From: Paraburkholderia phytofirmans PsJN
GTDB lineage: Bacteria > Pseudomonadota > Gammaproteobacteria > Burkholderiales > Burkholderiaceae
Reading direction: 5' to 3'
Assembly (NCBI RefSeq): GCF_000020125.1
Contig: NC_010681.1
Span: 2,914,001-2,978,000 of the forward strand
Length of the DNA: 64,000 bases
The translations under genes were made by a program, and so were the position numbers. A model generated the notes under the pieces. That model searched no databases, was not told the origin of the DNA, and worked only from the letters and a program-made list of their open reading frames with translations. Shown piece after piece: positions 45,700 through 55,553 of the stretch; within the stretch, counting starts at the first letter, position 1, and each line of letters begins with the position of its first letter.

Positions 45700-46698
45700 T
45701 CAAACGGCGGCGGCGTCGTTGCTTTCGGTGCGGCGCTTCGGCGAAAGACGCCCGGCGATGCGCACGAAGGCGAGCCAGTGCTGCGCCCAGAAGCCGTCGC
45801 CGTAACGGCGTCCTTCGAGTTGATCGCTGATGCCGGTCGGCTCCATCTCGCGGCTCCAGGACACGCTGCGGAACAGCATGTCCCACCACGGAAACAGCAC
45901 GCCGAAATTGCAGCCGTATTTCAACCCTTCGTGGCCGTAGCCGATCGCATGGTGGCGCCGATGAAACGTCGGGCTGACCAGCAGCCGCTCGCCCAGCCAG
46001 CCGAAGTACATGCGGATGTTCGCATGCTGGACGCTCTGCGCGAGGTTCGTGATGGCGACCAGCACGACGAACTGCGACGGCGGCACGCCGATCACCAGCG
46101 CGATCATTGCGAAAAAGGAGGCTTGCAGCAGATCGTCGAGCAGATGGTTGCGGTCGTCGGACCATAGGGACATCTGCTGCTGGCTGTGGTGCACCGCGTG
46201 CAGTTCCCACCACACGCCGATCCGGTGTTCCCAGCGGTGATACCAGTAGCCGGCGAAATCGAGCACCAGCAGATACATCACGAACGTGACGAGCGGCTGT
46301 GTGGTGACGCCGGGCCACAGATTGTCGAACTCGATATTCGAAATGTTATGCAGCCGCAGCCACGCCTGCACGGTGTCGAAGAACGGTTGGAGCGCGAAGA
46401 AAAAGGACAGGTTGAGAATGCCGAGCTTGGCGATCCACGTATAGATCACGTCGACGCGCACCGCCTTGCGGCTCTGCCACTGCTCCACCGGACGCAGCGC
46501 TTCGAGCGGACGCAGAACCGCGTACATGGCCAGCACTTCGACGATTCCCACGATCACCCAATACAGGCTGTCGTAGGTGTCTTCGTCGTAATCCATCAGA
46601 TTGAAGCGGAACAGCAGCGGCTGCACCACGTCGACGTACAACAACGTCTGCACGGCGGAGACGAAGTTGTCGAGGGAAGAAAAAATCAGATGGAACAT
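45700..46698 (-). CDS. Sterol desaturase / fatty-acid hydroxylase superfamily protein
   Basis: Membrane di-iron oxygenase of 332 residues. The three His boxes are HRWEH (154-158), HAVHHS (167-172) and HRRHH (246-250), with additional ligands in SVQHANI. Five or so membrane helices surround them. Members hydroxylate or desaturate lipids such as ornithine lipids, sphingolipids or hopanoids. Burkholderia membranes contain hydroxylated ornithine lipids and hopanoids, which are plausible substrates; this is inference. It is followed after 147 bp by EI24 and preceded after 58 bp by the YVTN gene, so these may be co-transcribed. Confidence 0.88.
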   Translation of the reverse strand: MFHLIFSSLDNFVSAVQTLLYVDVVQPLLFRFNLMDYDEDTYDSLYWVIVGIVEVLAMYAVLRPLEALRPVEQWQSRKAVRVDVIYTWIAKLGILNLSFFFALQPFFDTVQAWLRLHNISNIEFDNLWPGVTTQPLVTFVMYLLVLDFAGYWYHRWEHRIGVWWELHAVHHSQQQMSLWSDDRNHLLDDLLQASFFAMIALVIGVPPSQFVVLVAITNLAQSVQHANIRMYFGWLGERLLVSPTFHRRHHAIGYGHEGLKYGCNFGVLFPWWDMLFRSVSWSREMEPTGISDQLEGRRYGDGFWAQHWLAFVRIAGRLSPKRRTESNDAAAV

Positions 46699-46756
46699 GG
46701 TGCTGGCCGGTTACTTCATCCGTGACGGTTCGCGTGGTGCGGCATGAGCCTTCGCA

Positions 46757-47776
46757 TCAGGCGCCGTTCGGCGCCGTGACGGGCGCGCGATTGAAGAAAT
46801 AGATGCCGTGCGGCGAACGGCCGACGGCAATCGTCTGGATCAGCTTACGCGTGTTCAGGTCGATGATGCCGACGTGCTTCGCGAAGCGGAACGTAACCCA
46901 CAGATAGCGTTTGTCGGCGGAAAGTTCCATGTCGTCCGGTCCAGGCATCAAACCGGTGATGTCGCCGACGTTGGTAAGCGTGTCCTCGTCGATGATGCTG
47001 ATGGTGCTCGCCACGCGGTTCGACACCGCGACGTGCTTGCCGTCGGCCAGCGAACGGAAGTTGTGCGCGCCGTTGCCGGTGTGGATCGTCTTGACGATCT
47101 TCTGGTTGCGCCAATCCACCACCGCGACGTAATCCGAGCCGGTCATGCCGATCAGCAGATATTTCTCGCCCGGCGTCATCCACAGGCCCGCCGGCACCTT
47201 GCCGACCTTCATCTTCCACTTGACGGTTTGCGTGGCCAGGTCAATCGCGGCCAGTTCGCCCGACACCTGCAGCGTGACGAAGACCGTCTTGCTGTCATTC
47301 GTAAACGCCATATGGCTCGGCATGACCGCGAGCGGCAGGCGCGACGCGAGCGTCATCTGGTTCTTCTGGCCGTCGTAGTGATAGATGTCCAGACGGTCCA
47401 GACGCAGGCCCGTGGTGACCAGCCATTTGCGATCAGGCGAAAAACCGATCTGGTACGGGTCTTCGATATTTTCGACCCAGCGCTGCACCTGGCCGGATTT
47501 CGGATCCACGAACATCAGATTGTTCGACACCGAATTCGCGACGATCAACGACGAATTGTCCGGCGTGGCCATCAGGTGATGCGGTTCCTTACCCGTGGGC
47601 ACCGTGCCGACAACCTGGCGGGTCGCCTCGTCGATCAGGCTGAGCGTGGCTTCGCCGGAATTGAGCACGATCACGTTGTTGGCGTGGGCTGCCGGAGAAA
47701 AAAAGCCTGTGGCGGCGACTAGCATCGCGCCCGCCGCGACCGTGGCAGTCAAGCCGGGAAGAAAAAATTTACGCAT
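46757..47776 (-). CDS. Periplasmic YVTN-family beta-propeller protein
   Basis: A 339-residue protein with signal peptide MRKFFLPGLTATVAAGAMLV ending AAHA, then seven blade-like repeats (VIVLNSGEATLSLIDEATRQ, GTVPTGKEPHHLMATPDNS, YLLIGMTGSDYVAVVDWRNQ, YLWVTFRFAKHVGIIDLNTR). Family propellers bind partners or cofactors in the periplasm, and some are linked to c-type cytochromes or quinohaemoproteins. No such gene is here. It lies upstream of the sterol-desaturase gene with a 58-bp gap. Confidence 0.82.
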   Translation of the reverse strand: MRKFFLPGLTATVAAGAMLVAATGFFSPAAHANNVIVLNSGEATLSLIDEATRQVVGTVPTGKEPHHLMATPDNSSLIVANSVSNNLMFVDPKSGQVQRWVENIEDPYQIGFSPDRKWLVTTGLRLDRLDIYHYDGQKNQMTLASRLPLAVMPSHMAFTNDSKTVFVTLQVSGELAAIDLATQTVKWKMKVGKVPAGLWMTPGEKYLLIGMTGSDYVAVVDWRNQKIVKTIHTGNGAHNFRSLADGKHVAVSNRVASTISIIDEDTLTNVGDITGLMPGPDDMELSADKRYLWVTFRFAKHVGIIDLNTRKLIQTIAVGRSPHGIYFFNRAPVTAPNGA

Positions 47777-48367
47777 GAAAACTCACTTCGGAGAACAACC
47801 GTCATTGTAGAACGTTTGCCGGGGCCAGCGGTTGACGCAGGTCGGGGTATGGACAGGAGAAATCAAGGGCGGGATGCCTCGGCTCGCGGCACGGCGCGCG
47901 AGCGCGAACACAACACGCGATCACGTTTTTCCGAAAGCGCCGGTGACGGATTGTCACGCCTGAAACTACGAATCTCAATGAAAACGGATAGACACGAGAA
48001 TACGCCTATATTAAATAAATAATTATCAGAATATACGCTGAAGATTCTTTATTTATTGCTTCTCACCCATTAACCAATCAAGACACGCCTACACAAAGAG
48101 ATTTTTCCGCAATCGCTTCGGATTTAGCTGATCCACCGCGCCGCCGCCAGACAGGACAATCGTCTGGTCTCATCCCTATCCAATCATAGCTGGATGCACG
48201 GGCGTTACGCGGGTGTTGTGCAAGTTAAGAAAGAACGAAAGACTGAATCGGGCAATGCCAAAGTCTCGAGATTTTTTGTTGCGCGATTAATCAGGACGAT
48301 TAATCCTTATACGAAAACCCGCGCTCATGTGCCGTGCACTCTCGCACTACGCGGAGTTTCTAAAACA
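47777..48367. other. AT-rich intergenic region upstream of the autotransporter
   Basis: About 590 bp between divergent genes. The segment 47990-48080 is strongly AT-rich (TTAAATAAATAATTATCAG) and contrasts with its surroundings, as expected for a promoter/silencing region of a horizontally acquired or tightly regulated surface protein. The autotransporter frame stays open upstream to 48194, but the N-terminal extension has no signal-peptide character. Confidence 0.5.
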
Positions 48368-51001
48368 ATGAATAGCAACAACCCACTGGTTTGGTGTGAA
48401 GCGACGACAATGTCGGCGGCAACGGCAAGATTAAAGACAAAGCGCAGAAAGGTCATCACGCGCGCAGTGCTGATTCTGGTGGCACTGGCAGGGGGCGCGC
48501 CGGCGGCGCAGGCCGCCCTCTTCGTAGATACGAGCGTCAATTCCCCCGGGAGCGATGTCTTCGCATCTGCGGTGGGCCCAGGCGCGATTGCGATCGGCAT
48601 CGGTGCAATCGCAGGGGGCCCCTACGCAATCGCGACAGGCTTTCAGTCCGGTGCGCAGGGCTACATGTCGATTGCAACCGGCGTTCAGGCTCAGGCATCC
48701 GGCGACAAATCGCTTGCAATGGGCGTGCAGGCGACAACCGCAGCTGCCGCCCTCTACGGAATCGCAATCGGCGATCAGGCCTTCGCCAGCGGGGTGGGGG
48801 CCACGGCGTTTGGCTCAGGCGCACGGGCTAGCAACCTGAACTCGGTCGCTATCGGCTATGCGGCGTCAGCCACGGTCGCCAACAGTGTCGCACTCGGCGC
48901 GAACTCGACCACCACCGCGAATCTCAGCCAGCCCGGCGAGGAATTCGGCACGAGCGGCGTGGTCGAGGCGACAGCGGCCCTCGGCGAGGTCTCCGTTGGC
49001 TCGCCAGGCAAAGAGCGCCGCCTGACTAACGTTGCAGCGGGCGCGGCGGCGACCGACGCCGTCAACCTGAGCCAGTTGAGTGCGGTCGATGGCAAGGTCG
49101 GCACGCTTGCGCAAAGCGGCACGCAGCACTACTTCAAGGCCGACGGCACCGCCGACGGCACGGACGATGCCGTCGCAAGCGGCACGCATGCGGTCGCAAC
49201 AGGGGTGCTCGCAAACGCCTCAGGCGACTACGGCACGGCGCTCGGCACCAACTCCGCCGCGACGGGAACAGGCGCCGCCGCGCTCGGCGCGTATGCATCG
49301 GCAACGTCGGCCGGCAGCATCGCATTGGGTTACAACGCCGTTGCCGGCAATGTCGATTCAATTGCGATAGGCCACGACGCGGACGCGTCCGCTGACGGCT
49401 CCGTCGCCCTGGGCCAGGGTTCGGTCGCCGACCGCGCGAACACCATCTCCGTCGGCTCGGCCGGCAAGGAGCGCCAGATCGCCAACGTCGCGGCCGGCAC
49501 CCAGGCAACCGACGCCGTCAACCTGAGCCAATTGCAGGCAGCCAGCGCGACCGCCTCGCGCTACTTCAAGGCAAACGGTCTGAACACCGGCAACGACGAC
49601 GCTGCGGCCACCGGCGACAACGCGGTCGCCGTCGGCAGTTCGGCGCTTGCGGCGGGACAAGCCGCGTCGGCCATCGGCACGAGTTCGCAGGCGAGCGGCG
49701 ATTTCGCCACGGCGGTCGGCGGGTTCGCCAACGCGCAGGGCAACGGCTCCACCGCGCTGGGCTATCGGGCAAGCGCCCTCGTCGACAACTCCGTTGCGCT
49801 AGGCTACGAGGCGAGCGCAGCAGGCGCGAACTCAACCGCTCTCGGTTACCAGGCCAGCGCAGTGGCCGATAACTCCGTAGCGCTAGGCTACCAGGCCGGC
49901 GCAGCGGGCGTGAACTCCACCGCTCTCGGCTATCAGGCCCGCGCCTCTGCGGAGAACTCTGTCGCCTTGGGGCAAGGATCGATCGCCGACCGTGCGAGCA
50001 CCGTCTCGGTCGGCTCCGTCGGCAACGAGCGCCAGATCACGAACGTCGCAGCCGGCACTGCCGACACCGACGCCGTCAACGTCGCGCAGCTCAAAGCGGT
50101 GAGCGATCAAGGTGCCGCCAATGCCGCCAAGCTCGACGGCGCGGTGATGTACGACCAGAACGCCGACGGCAGCGTCAACCGGAACAGCGTGACGCTCGGC
50201 GGCGACGCCGCCAACGGCGGCACGGCGATCCACAACGTCGCGGCGGGCGTGGACGGCACCGACGCGGTCAACGTCGATCAGCTGAACGCGGCCATCGCGG
50301 GCGCGGTCAACAACGTCGTGGTCAACTCGGGCAATCCGTTCTTCAGCGCGGAAGGCGATCGCGATACTCAAGGCGCCCTGTCGTCCGGTACGCAGTCCGT
50401 GGCCGCGGGCGCCAACGCTCGGGCAACCGGCACCGACGCGGTCGCCATCGGCGCCAACTCGCTGGCGAGCGGCGCGAACGCCACCTCGCTCGGCGCGAAC
50501 TCCATCGCCAGCGGCGCCAATGCCACCGCGCTCGGCGCGGCGGCAAACGCCACCGCCAGCAACTCCGTCGCGTTGGGGCAAGGCTCGATCGCGGACCGCG
50601 CCAACACCGTCTCCGTCGGCGCGGCAGGCCAAGAACGCCAGATCACCAATGTCGCAGCCGGCGTGCAAGGCACCGACGCGGTCAACGTGAGCCAGTTGCA
50701 GCAAAGCGTGGGTGGAGCGCTCAGCCAGGCGAACAGCTATACCGACGACCAGATCCGCTCGGCCCGTCGCGATGGTTACGGCGGCACGGCGTCCGCCATG
50801 GCAATGGCCGGCTTGCCGCAGGCGATTCTGCCGGGTCGCGGCATGGTCGCGATGGCCGGCGGTACCTATGCCGGCCAGTCGGCGTTGGCCATCGGCGTAT
50901 CGCAAATCTCGGAAACGGGGAAGTGGGTCTACAAGCTGCAAGGCACCACGGATTCGCGCGGCCAGTTCGGCGCGGCAGTCGGCGCCGGCATGCACTGGTA
51001 A
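48368..51001 (+). CDS. Trimeric autotransporter adhesin (YadA/Hep-Hag type)
   Basis: Surface adhesin of 877 residues. It has an N-terminal extended signal (cleavage near GGAPAAQA). A head follows, built from Hep/Hag repeats of about 14 residues (for example ALGYQASAVADNSV, ALGANSTTTANLS). Five neck segments of the DAVNLSQL type lie at about residues 229, 381, 569, 632 and 770. The C-terminal YadA anchor (about the last 70 residues, GTASAMAMAGLPQAILPGRG to the terminal Trp) forms the trimeric barrel. Several near-identical repeats, such as LGYQASA at 49830-49930, favour slippage or recombination. The ATG at 48368 is preferred to the longer frame. A strong terminator follows. Confidence 0.93.
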   Translation: MNSNNPLVWCEATTMSAATARLKTKRRKVITRAVLILVALAGGAPAAQAALFVDTSVNSPGSDVFASAVGPGAIAIGIGAIAGGPYAIATGFQSGAQGYMSIATGVQAQASGDKSLAMGVQATTAAAALYGIAIGDQAFASGVGATAFGSGARASNLNSVAIGYAASATVANSVALGANSTTTANLSQPGEEFGTSGVVEATAALGEVSVGSPGKERRLTNVAAGAAATDAVNLSQLSAVDGKVGTLAQSGTQHYFKADGTADGTDDAVASGTHAVATGVLANASGDYGTALGTNSAATGTGAAALGAYASATSAGSIALGYNAVAGNVDSIAIGHDADASADGSVALGQGSVADRANTISVGSAGKERQIANVAAGTQATDAVNLSQLQAASATASRYFKANGLNTGNDDAAATGDNAVAVGSSALAAGQAASAIGTSSQASGDFATAVGGFANAQGNGSTALGYRASALVDNSVALGYEASAAGANSTALGYQASAVADNSVALGYQAGAAGVNSTALGYQARASAENSVALGQGSIADRASTVSVGSVGNERQITNVAAGTADTDAVNVAQLKAVSDQGAANAAKLDGAVMYDQNADGSVNRNSVTLGGDAANGGTAIHNVAAGVDGTDAVNVDQLNAAIAGAVNNVVVNSGNPFFSAEGDRDTQGALSSGTQSVAAGANARATGTDAVAIGANSLASGANATSLGANSIASGANATALGAAANATASNSVALGQGSIADRANTVSVGAAGQERQITNVAAGVQGTDAVNVSQLQQSVGGALSQANSYTDDQIRSARRDGYGGTASAMAMAGLPQAILPGRGMVAMAGGTYAGQSALAIGVSQISETGKWVYKLQGTTDSRGQFGAAVGAGMHW

Positions 51002-51110
51002 CGGAACTGGAAAGACAAGCGAGGCCGAAGCGAGTCACAGCAAACGCGTGACCCATCGACTTTTCATGTGCGACGAGCGCGGGCTCGACCCAAGCCCCAC
51101 GCCCGTTTTT

Positions 51111-51155
51111 GCGCGCGACGCCATTCCCATAAGGCATGGCGTCGCGCGCTTTTTT
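51111..51155 (+). terminator. Terminator of the trimeric autotransporter gene
   Basis: 14-bp perfect stem GCGCGCGACGCCAT / ATGGCGTCGCGCGC with an 11-nt loop and six T. Confidence 0.92.
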
Positions 51156-51237
51156 ACCTCGCCGCAACAGGCTGCCGGTCTATTACGCCGATCGGTAGCC
51201 GAAACGGCTCACGCGAGGCGCTCCCTGCCCGTCCCGA

Positions 51238-54200
51238 TCAGCGCTGCATCGACTCCCACACTTTATAAAGCCGCTTCACCGAAATCGGCATCGGCGTACG
51301 CAACTCCTGCGCAAACAGCGAGATCCGCAACTCTTCCAACAACCAGCGGAACTCCGACAAACGCGGATCCAGCACACCGCCGCGTTGCGCCACGGCGCGC
51401 TGATAGTTCTGCAGCAGCGGCTGGAATTCGGCGAACTGCCGTGCGTCGCGCGCGGGGTCCGCCTTCAGCTTGTCGATGCGCAGCGCGATCCCCTTGAGAT
51501 AGCGCGGGAAATGCGCCAGTTGCGCGTACGGCGTATCGACCACGAAGCGCTTGCCGATCAGTCCGTCGAGCTGGTTCTGCAAATCGGCATACGCCGCCGT
51601 GAACGACTTCGCCTGCACCAGCTTCTTCGCGACGCTCGCGTATTCGCCCAGAATCTGCCCGACCAGCCGGGCAATTTCCTGAGCGAGCAGGGTCAGGCGG
51701 CTGCGGCCTTCGTCGCGGCGCGTGTGGAAACTGACGTCGTCATCGGGCAGCGGGTCTTGCAGGCACGCGCGGTCGAGTGCAGTGTCGATCAACTGATCGC
51801 GCAACTCTTCCTGCGTGCCGCGCGGCATGAACTGCATCGCCATTTCGCGCAGACCCGGCAGATTCTTTTCCAGATACTTGATCGGCTCCTTCAACTGCAA
51901 CGCGAACAGCCGACGCAATCCCGCGCGATGAATCCGTGCGGCCTCGTCGGGTGAATCGAACACTTCGACGTCGCAATGCGTGCCGCGATCCACCAGCGCC
52001 GGATAACCGAACAACGTCTGCCCGCCGCGACGGATTTCGAGCAACTCGGGAAGCTTGCCGAAATTCCATGTCGTCAGCCTTTCATACAGCGCCGTGCCCT
52101 GCGCCCCGCCCTGCGGCGCGGTCTGCGGACCTGACGCTGCGCCCACACCGCCTTTGCCCCGCAGCGCGCCCGCGCCGGCCGCACCGGTGGTTTGCGCCGG
52201 CGTCGCGACACCGCCGCCGCCCGCGTCCGCCAACGCCGCCCCGGCGGCGCTCGACGCGATTTTCTGAAAATGCTGCTGCGCCTGGCCGCCGAGTTCGGCG
52301 CGCAGTTGCGACATGTTGCGGCCCATCGCGAGCTGGCGTCCATGCTCGTCGACGACCTTGAAATTCATGAACAGATGCGGCGGCAAGGTCTCGAGCTTGA
52401 AGTCCGACTGCTTCATCGCGACTTGCGTCTGTTCGCGAACGTCGGCGATCAGCGACTCGAGCAAACCGCCCGCACCAAAGCGCGGACCGCTGTGCCGATC
52501 GACGAAACCCGCGGCGTACTCGGGCAGCGGCACGCAATGCCGCCTCAACTTTTGAGGCAAGGACTTGAGCAGCAGTTGCGTCTTCTCTTTCAGCATGCCA
52601 GGCACGAGCCATTCGCAGCGCCGCGCGTCGACCTGATTCAGTGCATACAGCGGCACGGCGAGCGTCACGCCATCACGCGGCGAACCCGGCTCGAAGTGGT
52701 AAGTGAGCGCCATCTCGACGCCCGCCATCGTCATCCGTTTCGGGAACAGATCGGTGGTCACGCCGGCGGCTTCGTGCCGCATCAGATCGTCACGCGACAA
52801 ATACAGCAGGCGCAGCTTGTCTTCCGGCTGGCCGCTCTTTTTCACTTCGTCGCGATACCAGCGTTCGAACGACGCGCCGGTGTAAATGCCTTTCGGCAAT
52901 GCCTGATCGTAATAGGCGAAGATCAGTTCGTCGTCGACCAGCACGTCCTGGCGGCGCGACTTGTGTTCAAGCTGCTCGATATCGGCGAGCAGCTTGCGGT
53001 TATGAGCAAAAAACGCGAGCTTTGTATCGAACTCGCCCTCCACTAGCGCGCCGCGAATGAACAGCTCGCGGGCACGCGCCGGATCCTGTTTGCCGAAGCT
53101 CACGCGCCGCCGGTGATAGATCGGCAGGCCGTACAGCACCGCGCGCTCGAACGCCGAGACCTGCGCCGCGCGCTTCTCCCAATGCGGCTCGGAAAGCGAC
53201 TTCTTCAACAGATGCGCGCCAATCTTCTCGATCCACTCCGGCTCGATCTTCGCGATGCAACGCGCGTACAGGCGGCTCGTCTCGACCAGTTCGGCGGCCA
53301 TCACCCACTTTCCAGCCTTCTTCACCAACGCCGAGCCTGGCCACAGATAGAACTTGATGCCCCGCGCGCCGAGGTAATACGGTTCGTCGTCGGCTTTGAG
53401 GCCGATGTTGCCGAGCAGGCCAGTCAGCAGCGCGAGATGGATCTGCTCGAAAGTCGCTTCCGCCTCGTTCAGACGCCAGCCGTGCTCGCGCACGACGGTC
53501 AGCAGTTGCGAGTGCACGTCGCGCCATTCGCGCAGGCGCAGTTGCGACAGGAAGTTCTTGCGGCACTCTTCGTGCAGCTGCTTGTTCGACTTCTTGTGCG
53601 CGATCGCTTCTTCGAACCAGTTCCAGATTTTCAGCCACTGCAGGAATTCGGAGCGATCGTCGGCGAAACGGCGATGCGCCTGATCGGCCTGCTCCTGCGC
53701 TTCGATCGGCCGGTCGCGCGGATCCTGCACTGACAAGGCGCTGGCGATGATCAGCACTTCCTTCAACGCCTGCTGGTCGCGCGCGGCGAGAATCATCCGG
53801 CCGACACGCGGATCGAGCGGCAGGCGCGCGAGTTCGCGGCCGAGCGGCGTGAGCTGATTGTCGTCGTCGACGGCGCCGAGTTCGTTGAGCAGCTGATAGC
53901 CGTCGGCGATCGCGCGGCCCGGCGGCGGCTCGATGAACGGGAACGTCTCGATCGCCGTCAGATGGAGCGACTTCATGCGCAGAATCACCGAGGCCAGCGA
54001 CGAACGCAGAATCTCCGGATCCGTAAACCGCGCGCGGCTCTGATAATCGCTTTCCTCATAGAGACGGATGCAGATGCCGTCAGCGACGCGGCCGCAACGC
54101 CCGGCCCGCTGATTCGCGGCGGCCTGCGAAATCGACTCGACCTGCAACTGCTCGACCTTGTTGCGATACGAGTAGCGCTTCACGCGCGCGAGGCCGGTGT

Positions 54201-55530
54201 CGACCACATAGCGAATGCCCGGCACCGTCAGCGAGGTTTCGGCGACGTTGGTGGCCAGCACGATGCGGCGCGCGTTCGAGGTGCGGAACACGCGCTCCTG
54301 TTCGGCCGCGGAAAGCCGCGCGAACAGCGGCAGAATTTCCGTATGCGGCGGATGATGCTTGCGCAGCGCCTCGGCGGCGTCGCGGATTTCGCGCTCGCCG
54401 GGCAGGAACACGAGCACGTCGCCCGGGCCTTCGCGGCAGAGTTCGTCGACGGCGTCGACGATCGCGTCCATCAGATCGCGATCGGTTTCGCGCTGCGATT
54501 TCGGCCGGTCGCCGCGCGGCGCCGACGGCGCATCGCCCTGCGCGGCCTTCACGGCGGGGCTATCTTCCGCGACCGGCCGGTAGCGCACCTCGACCGGATA
54601 CAGCCGCCCGCTCACCTCGATCACCGGCGCGGGTTTCTCGTCGCTGCCGAAGTGGCGCGCGAAACGATCCGCGTCGATCGTCGCTGAGGTCACGATCAGC
54701 TTCAGATCCGGACGCTTGACGAGAATTTCCTTCAGATAGCCGAGCAGAAAGTCGATGTTCAGGCTGCGCTCGTGCGCCTCGTCGATGATCAGCGTGTCGT
54801 ACGCTTTCAGCAGCGGATCGGTTTGCGTTTCGGCGAGCAGAATACCGTCGGTCATCAGCTTGACGGAGGCGCCCGGCGACAGATTGTCGGTGAAGCGCAC
54901 CTTGTAGCCGACCACTTCGCCGAACGGCGTGCCGAGTTCTTCGGCGATGCGGCGGCCGGTCGCCGACGCGGCGATCCGGCGCGGCTGCGTGTGGCCGATC
55001 AGCCCGGAGCCGCCCGCGCCGAGACCGCGCCCAAGTTCGAGGCAGATTTTCGGCAGCTGGGTGGTTTTACCGGAGCCGGTTTCGCCGCAGACGATCACGA
55101 CCTGATTCCGGGCAATGGCTTTGGCGATTTCCTCGCGACGGCCTGAAACCGGCAGCGCTTCCGGGTAAGTAATCGGCGGAATCGGATTGGGCTCGACCAC
55201 ACGCGGCGCGCGGGGTGCGCGGGGTGCATGGGGTTCACGGGGCTGACGCGGTTCGCGGCGGCCAGCGCCGCGCTCGGACGCCCGTCGCGATTCATCACTT
55301 GCAGCGTGTTTCGGCGTGGCGTCATTTCCTTGAGCGCGCACGCCGCGATTCGAATCATTCTTCCGCGCCCGCGCATTTTCCGCGGCGCGCCGCGGCTCGC
55401 GCGCCGTGTGCGGCGTGTTGCGTTCGGCGTCCTGCGCATCGCGGCGCGGCGCGTCGCCGGCCTTCGGTTGATCGGCGGCCGGCGCCGGATTCTCGTTCGC
55501 CGCAGCGGGACTTTTGGGTACATTCGACAT
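51238..55530 (-). CDS. hrpA: ATP-dependent RNA helicase HrpA (DEAH box)
   Basis: Large RNA helicase of 1430 residues, linked in E. coli to mRNA processing and to rescue of stalled ribosomes. A disordered N-tail of about 125 residues rich in Arg/Ala/Pro precedes Walker A GETGSGKTTQLPK (about 147). IIDEAHERSLN, SATIDADRFA and the C-terminal QRAGRCGRVADGICIRLY motif follow, with HA2, OB-fold and the DUF3418 C-terminal region. A Gly/Ala-rich insertion (AALADAGGGGVATPAQTTGA and more) occurs near residue 1095-1150. The start ATG lies 23 bp from the argA start on the opposite strand. Confidence 0.95.
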   Translation of the reverse strand: MSNVPKSPAAANENPAPAADQPKAGDAPRRDAQDAERNTPHTAREPRRAAENARARKNDSNRGVRAQGNDATPKHAASDESRRASERGAGRREPRQPREPHAPRAPRAPRVVEPNPIPPITYPEALPVSGRREEIAKAIARNQVVIVCGETGSGKTTQLPKICLELGRGLGAGGSGLIGHTQPRRIAASATGRRIAEELGTPFGEVVGYKVRFTDNLSPGASVKLMTDGILLAETQTDPLLKAYDTLIIDEAHERSLNIDFLLGYLKEILVKRPDLKLIVTSATIDADRFARHFGSDEKPAPVIEVSGRLYPVEVRYRPVAEDSPAVKAAQGDAPSAPRGDRPKSQRETDRDLMDAIVDAVDELCREGPGDVLVFLPGEREIRDAAEALRKHHPPHTEILPLFARLSAAEQERVFRTSNARRIVLATNVAETSLTVPGIRYVVDTGLARVKRYSYRNKVEQLQVESISQAAANQRAGRCGRVADGICIRLYEESDYQSRARFTDPEILRSSLASVILRMKSLHLTAIETFPFIEPPPGRAIADGYQLLNELGAVDDDNQLTPLGRELARLPLDPRVGRMILAARDQQALKEVLIIASALSVQDPRDRPIEAQEQADQAHRRFADDRSEFLQWLKIWNWFEEAIAHKKSNKQLHEECRKNFLSQLRLREWRDVHSQLLTVVREHGWRLNEAEATFEQIHLALLTGLLGNIGLKADDEPYYLGARGIKFYLWPGSALVKKAGKWVMAAELVETSRLYARCIAKIEPEWIEKIGAHLLKKSLSEPHWEKRAAQVSAFERAVLYGLPIYHRRRVSFGKQDPARARELFIRGALVEGEFDTKLAFFAHNRKLLADIEQLEHKSRRQDVLVDDELIFAYYDQALPKGIYTGASFERWYRDEVKKSGQPEDKLRLLYLSRDDLMRHEAAGVTTDLFPKRMTMAGVEMALTYHFEPGSPRDGVTLAVPLYALNQVDARRCEWLVPGMLKEKTQLLLKSLPQKLRRHCVPLPEYAAGFVDRHSGPRFGAGGLLESLIADVREQTQVAMKQSDFKLETLPPHLFMNFKVVDEHGRQLAMGRNMSQLRAELGGQAQQHFQKIASSAAGAALADAGGGGVATPAQTTGAAGAGALRGKGGVGAASGPQTAPQGGAQGTALYERLTTWNFGKLPELLEIRRGGQTLFGYPALVDRGTHCDVEVFDSPDEAARIHRAGLRRLFALQLKEPIKYLEKNLPGLREMAMQFMPRGTQEELRDQLIDTALDRACLQDPLPDDDVSFHTRRDEGRSRLTLLAQEIARLVGQILGEYASVAKKLVQAKSFTAAYADLQNQLDGLIGKRFVVDTPYAQLAHFPRYLKGIALRIDKLKADPARDARQFAEFQPLLQNYQRAVAQRGGVLDPRLSEFRWLLEELRISLFAQELRTPMPISVKRLYKVWESMQR

Positions 55531-55538
55531 GGGGGCGC

Positions 55539-55546
55539 ATTATAAT
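55539..55546. promoter_or_regulatory. Shared palindromic -10 (ATTATAAT) for divergent hrpA and argA
   Basis: The octamer ATTATAAT reads TATAAT on both strands (55541-55546 forward, 55545-55540 reverse). The argA ATG starts 8 nt and the hrpA ATG 9 nt from its edges, so expected start points fall at or next to both ATGs. No Shine-Dalgarno can fit in the gap. Recognisable -35 boxes are weak. Confidence 0.6.
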
Positions 55547-55553
55547 CCCCGGC

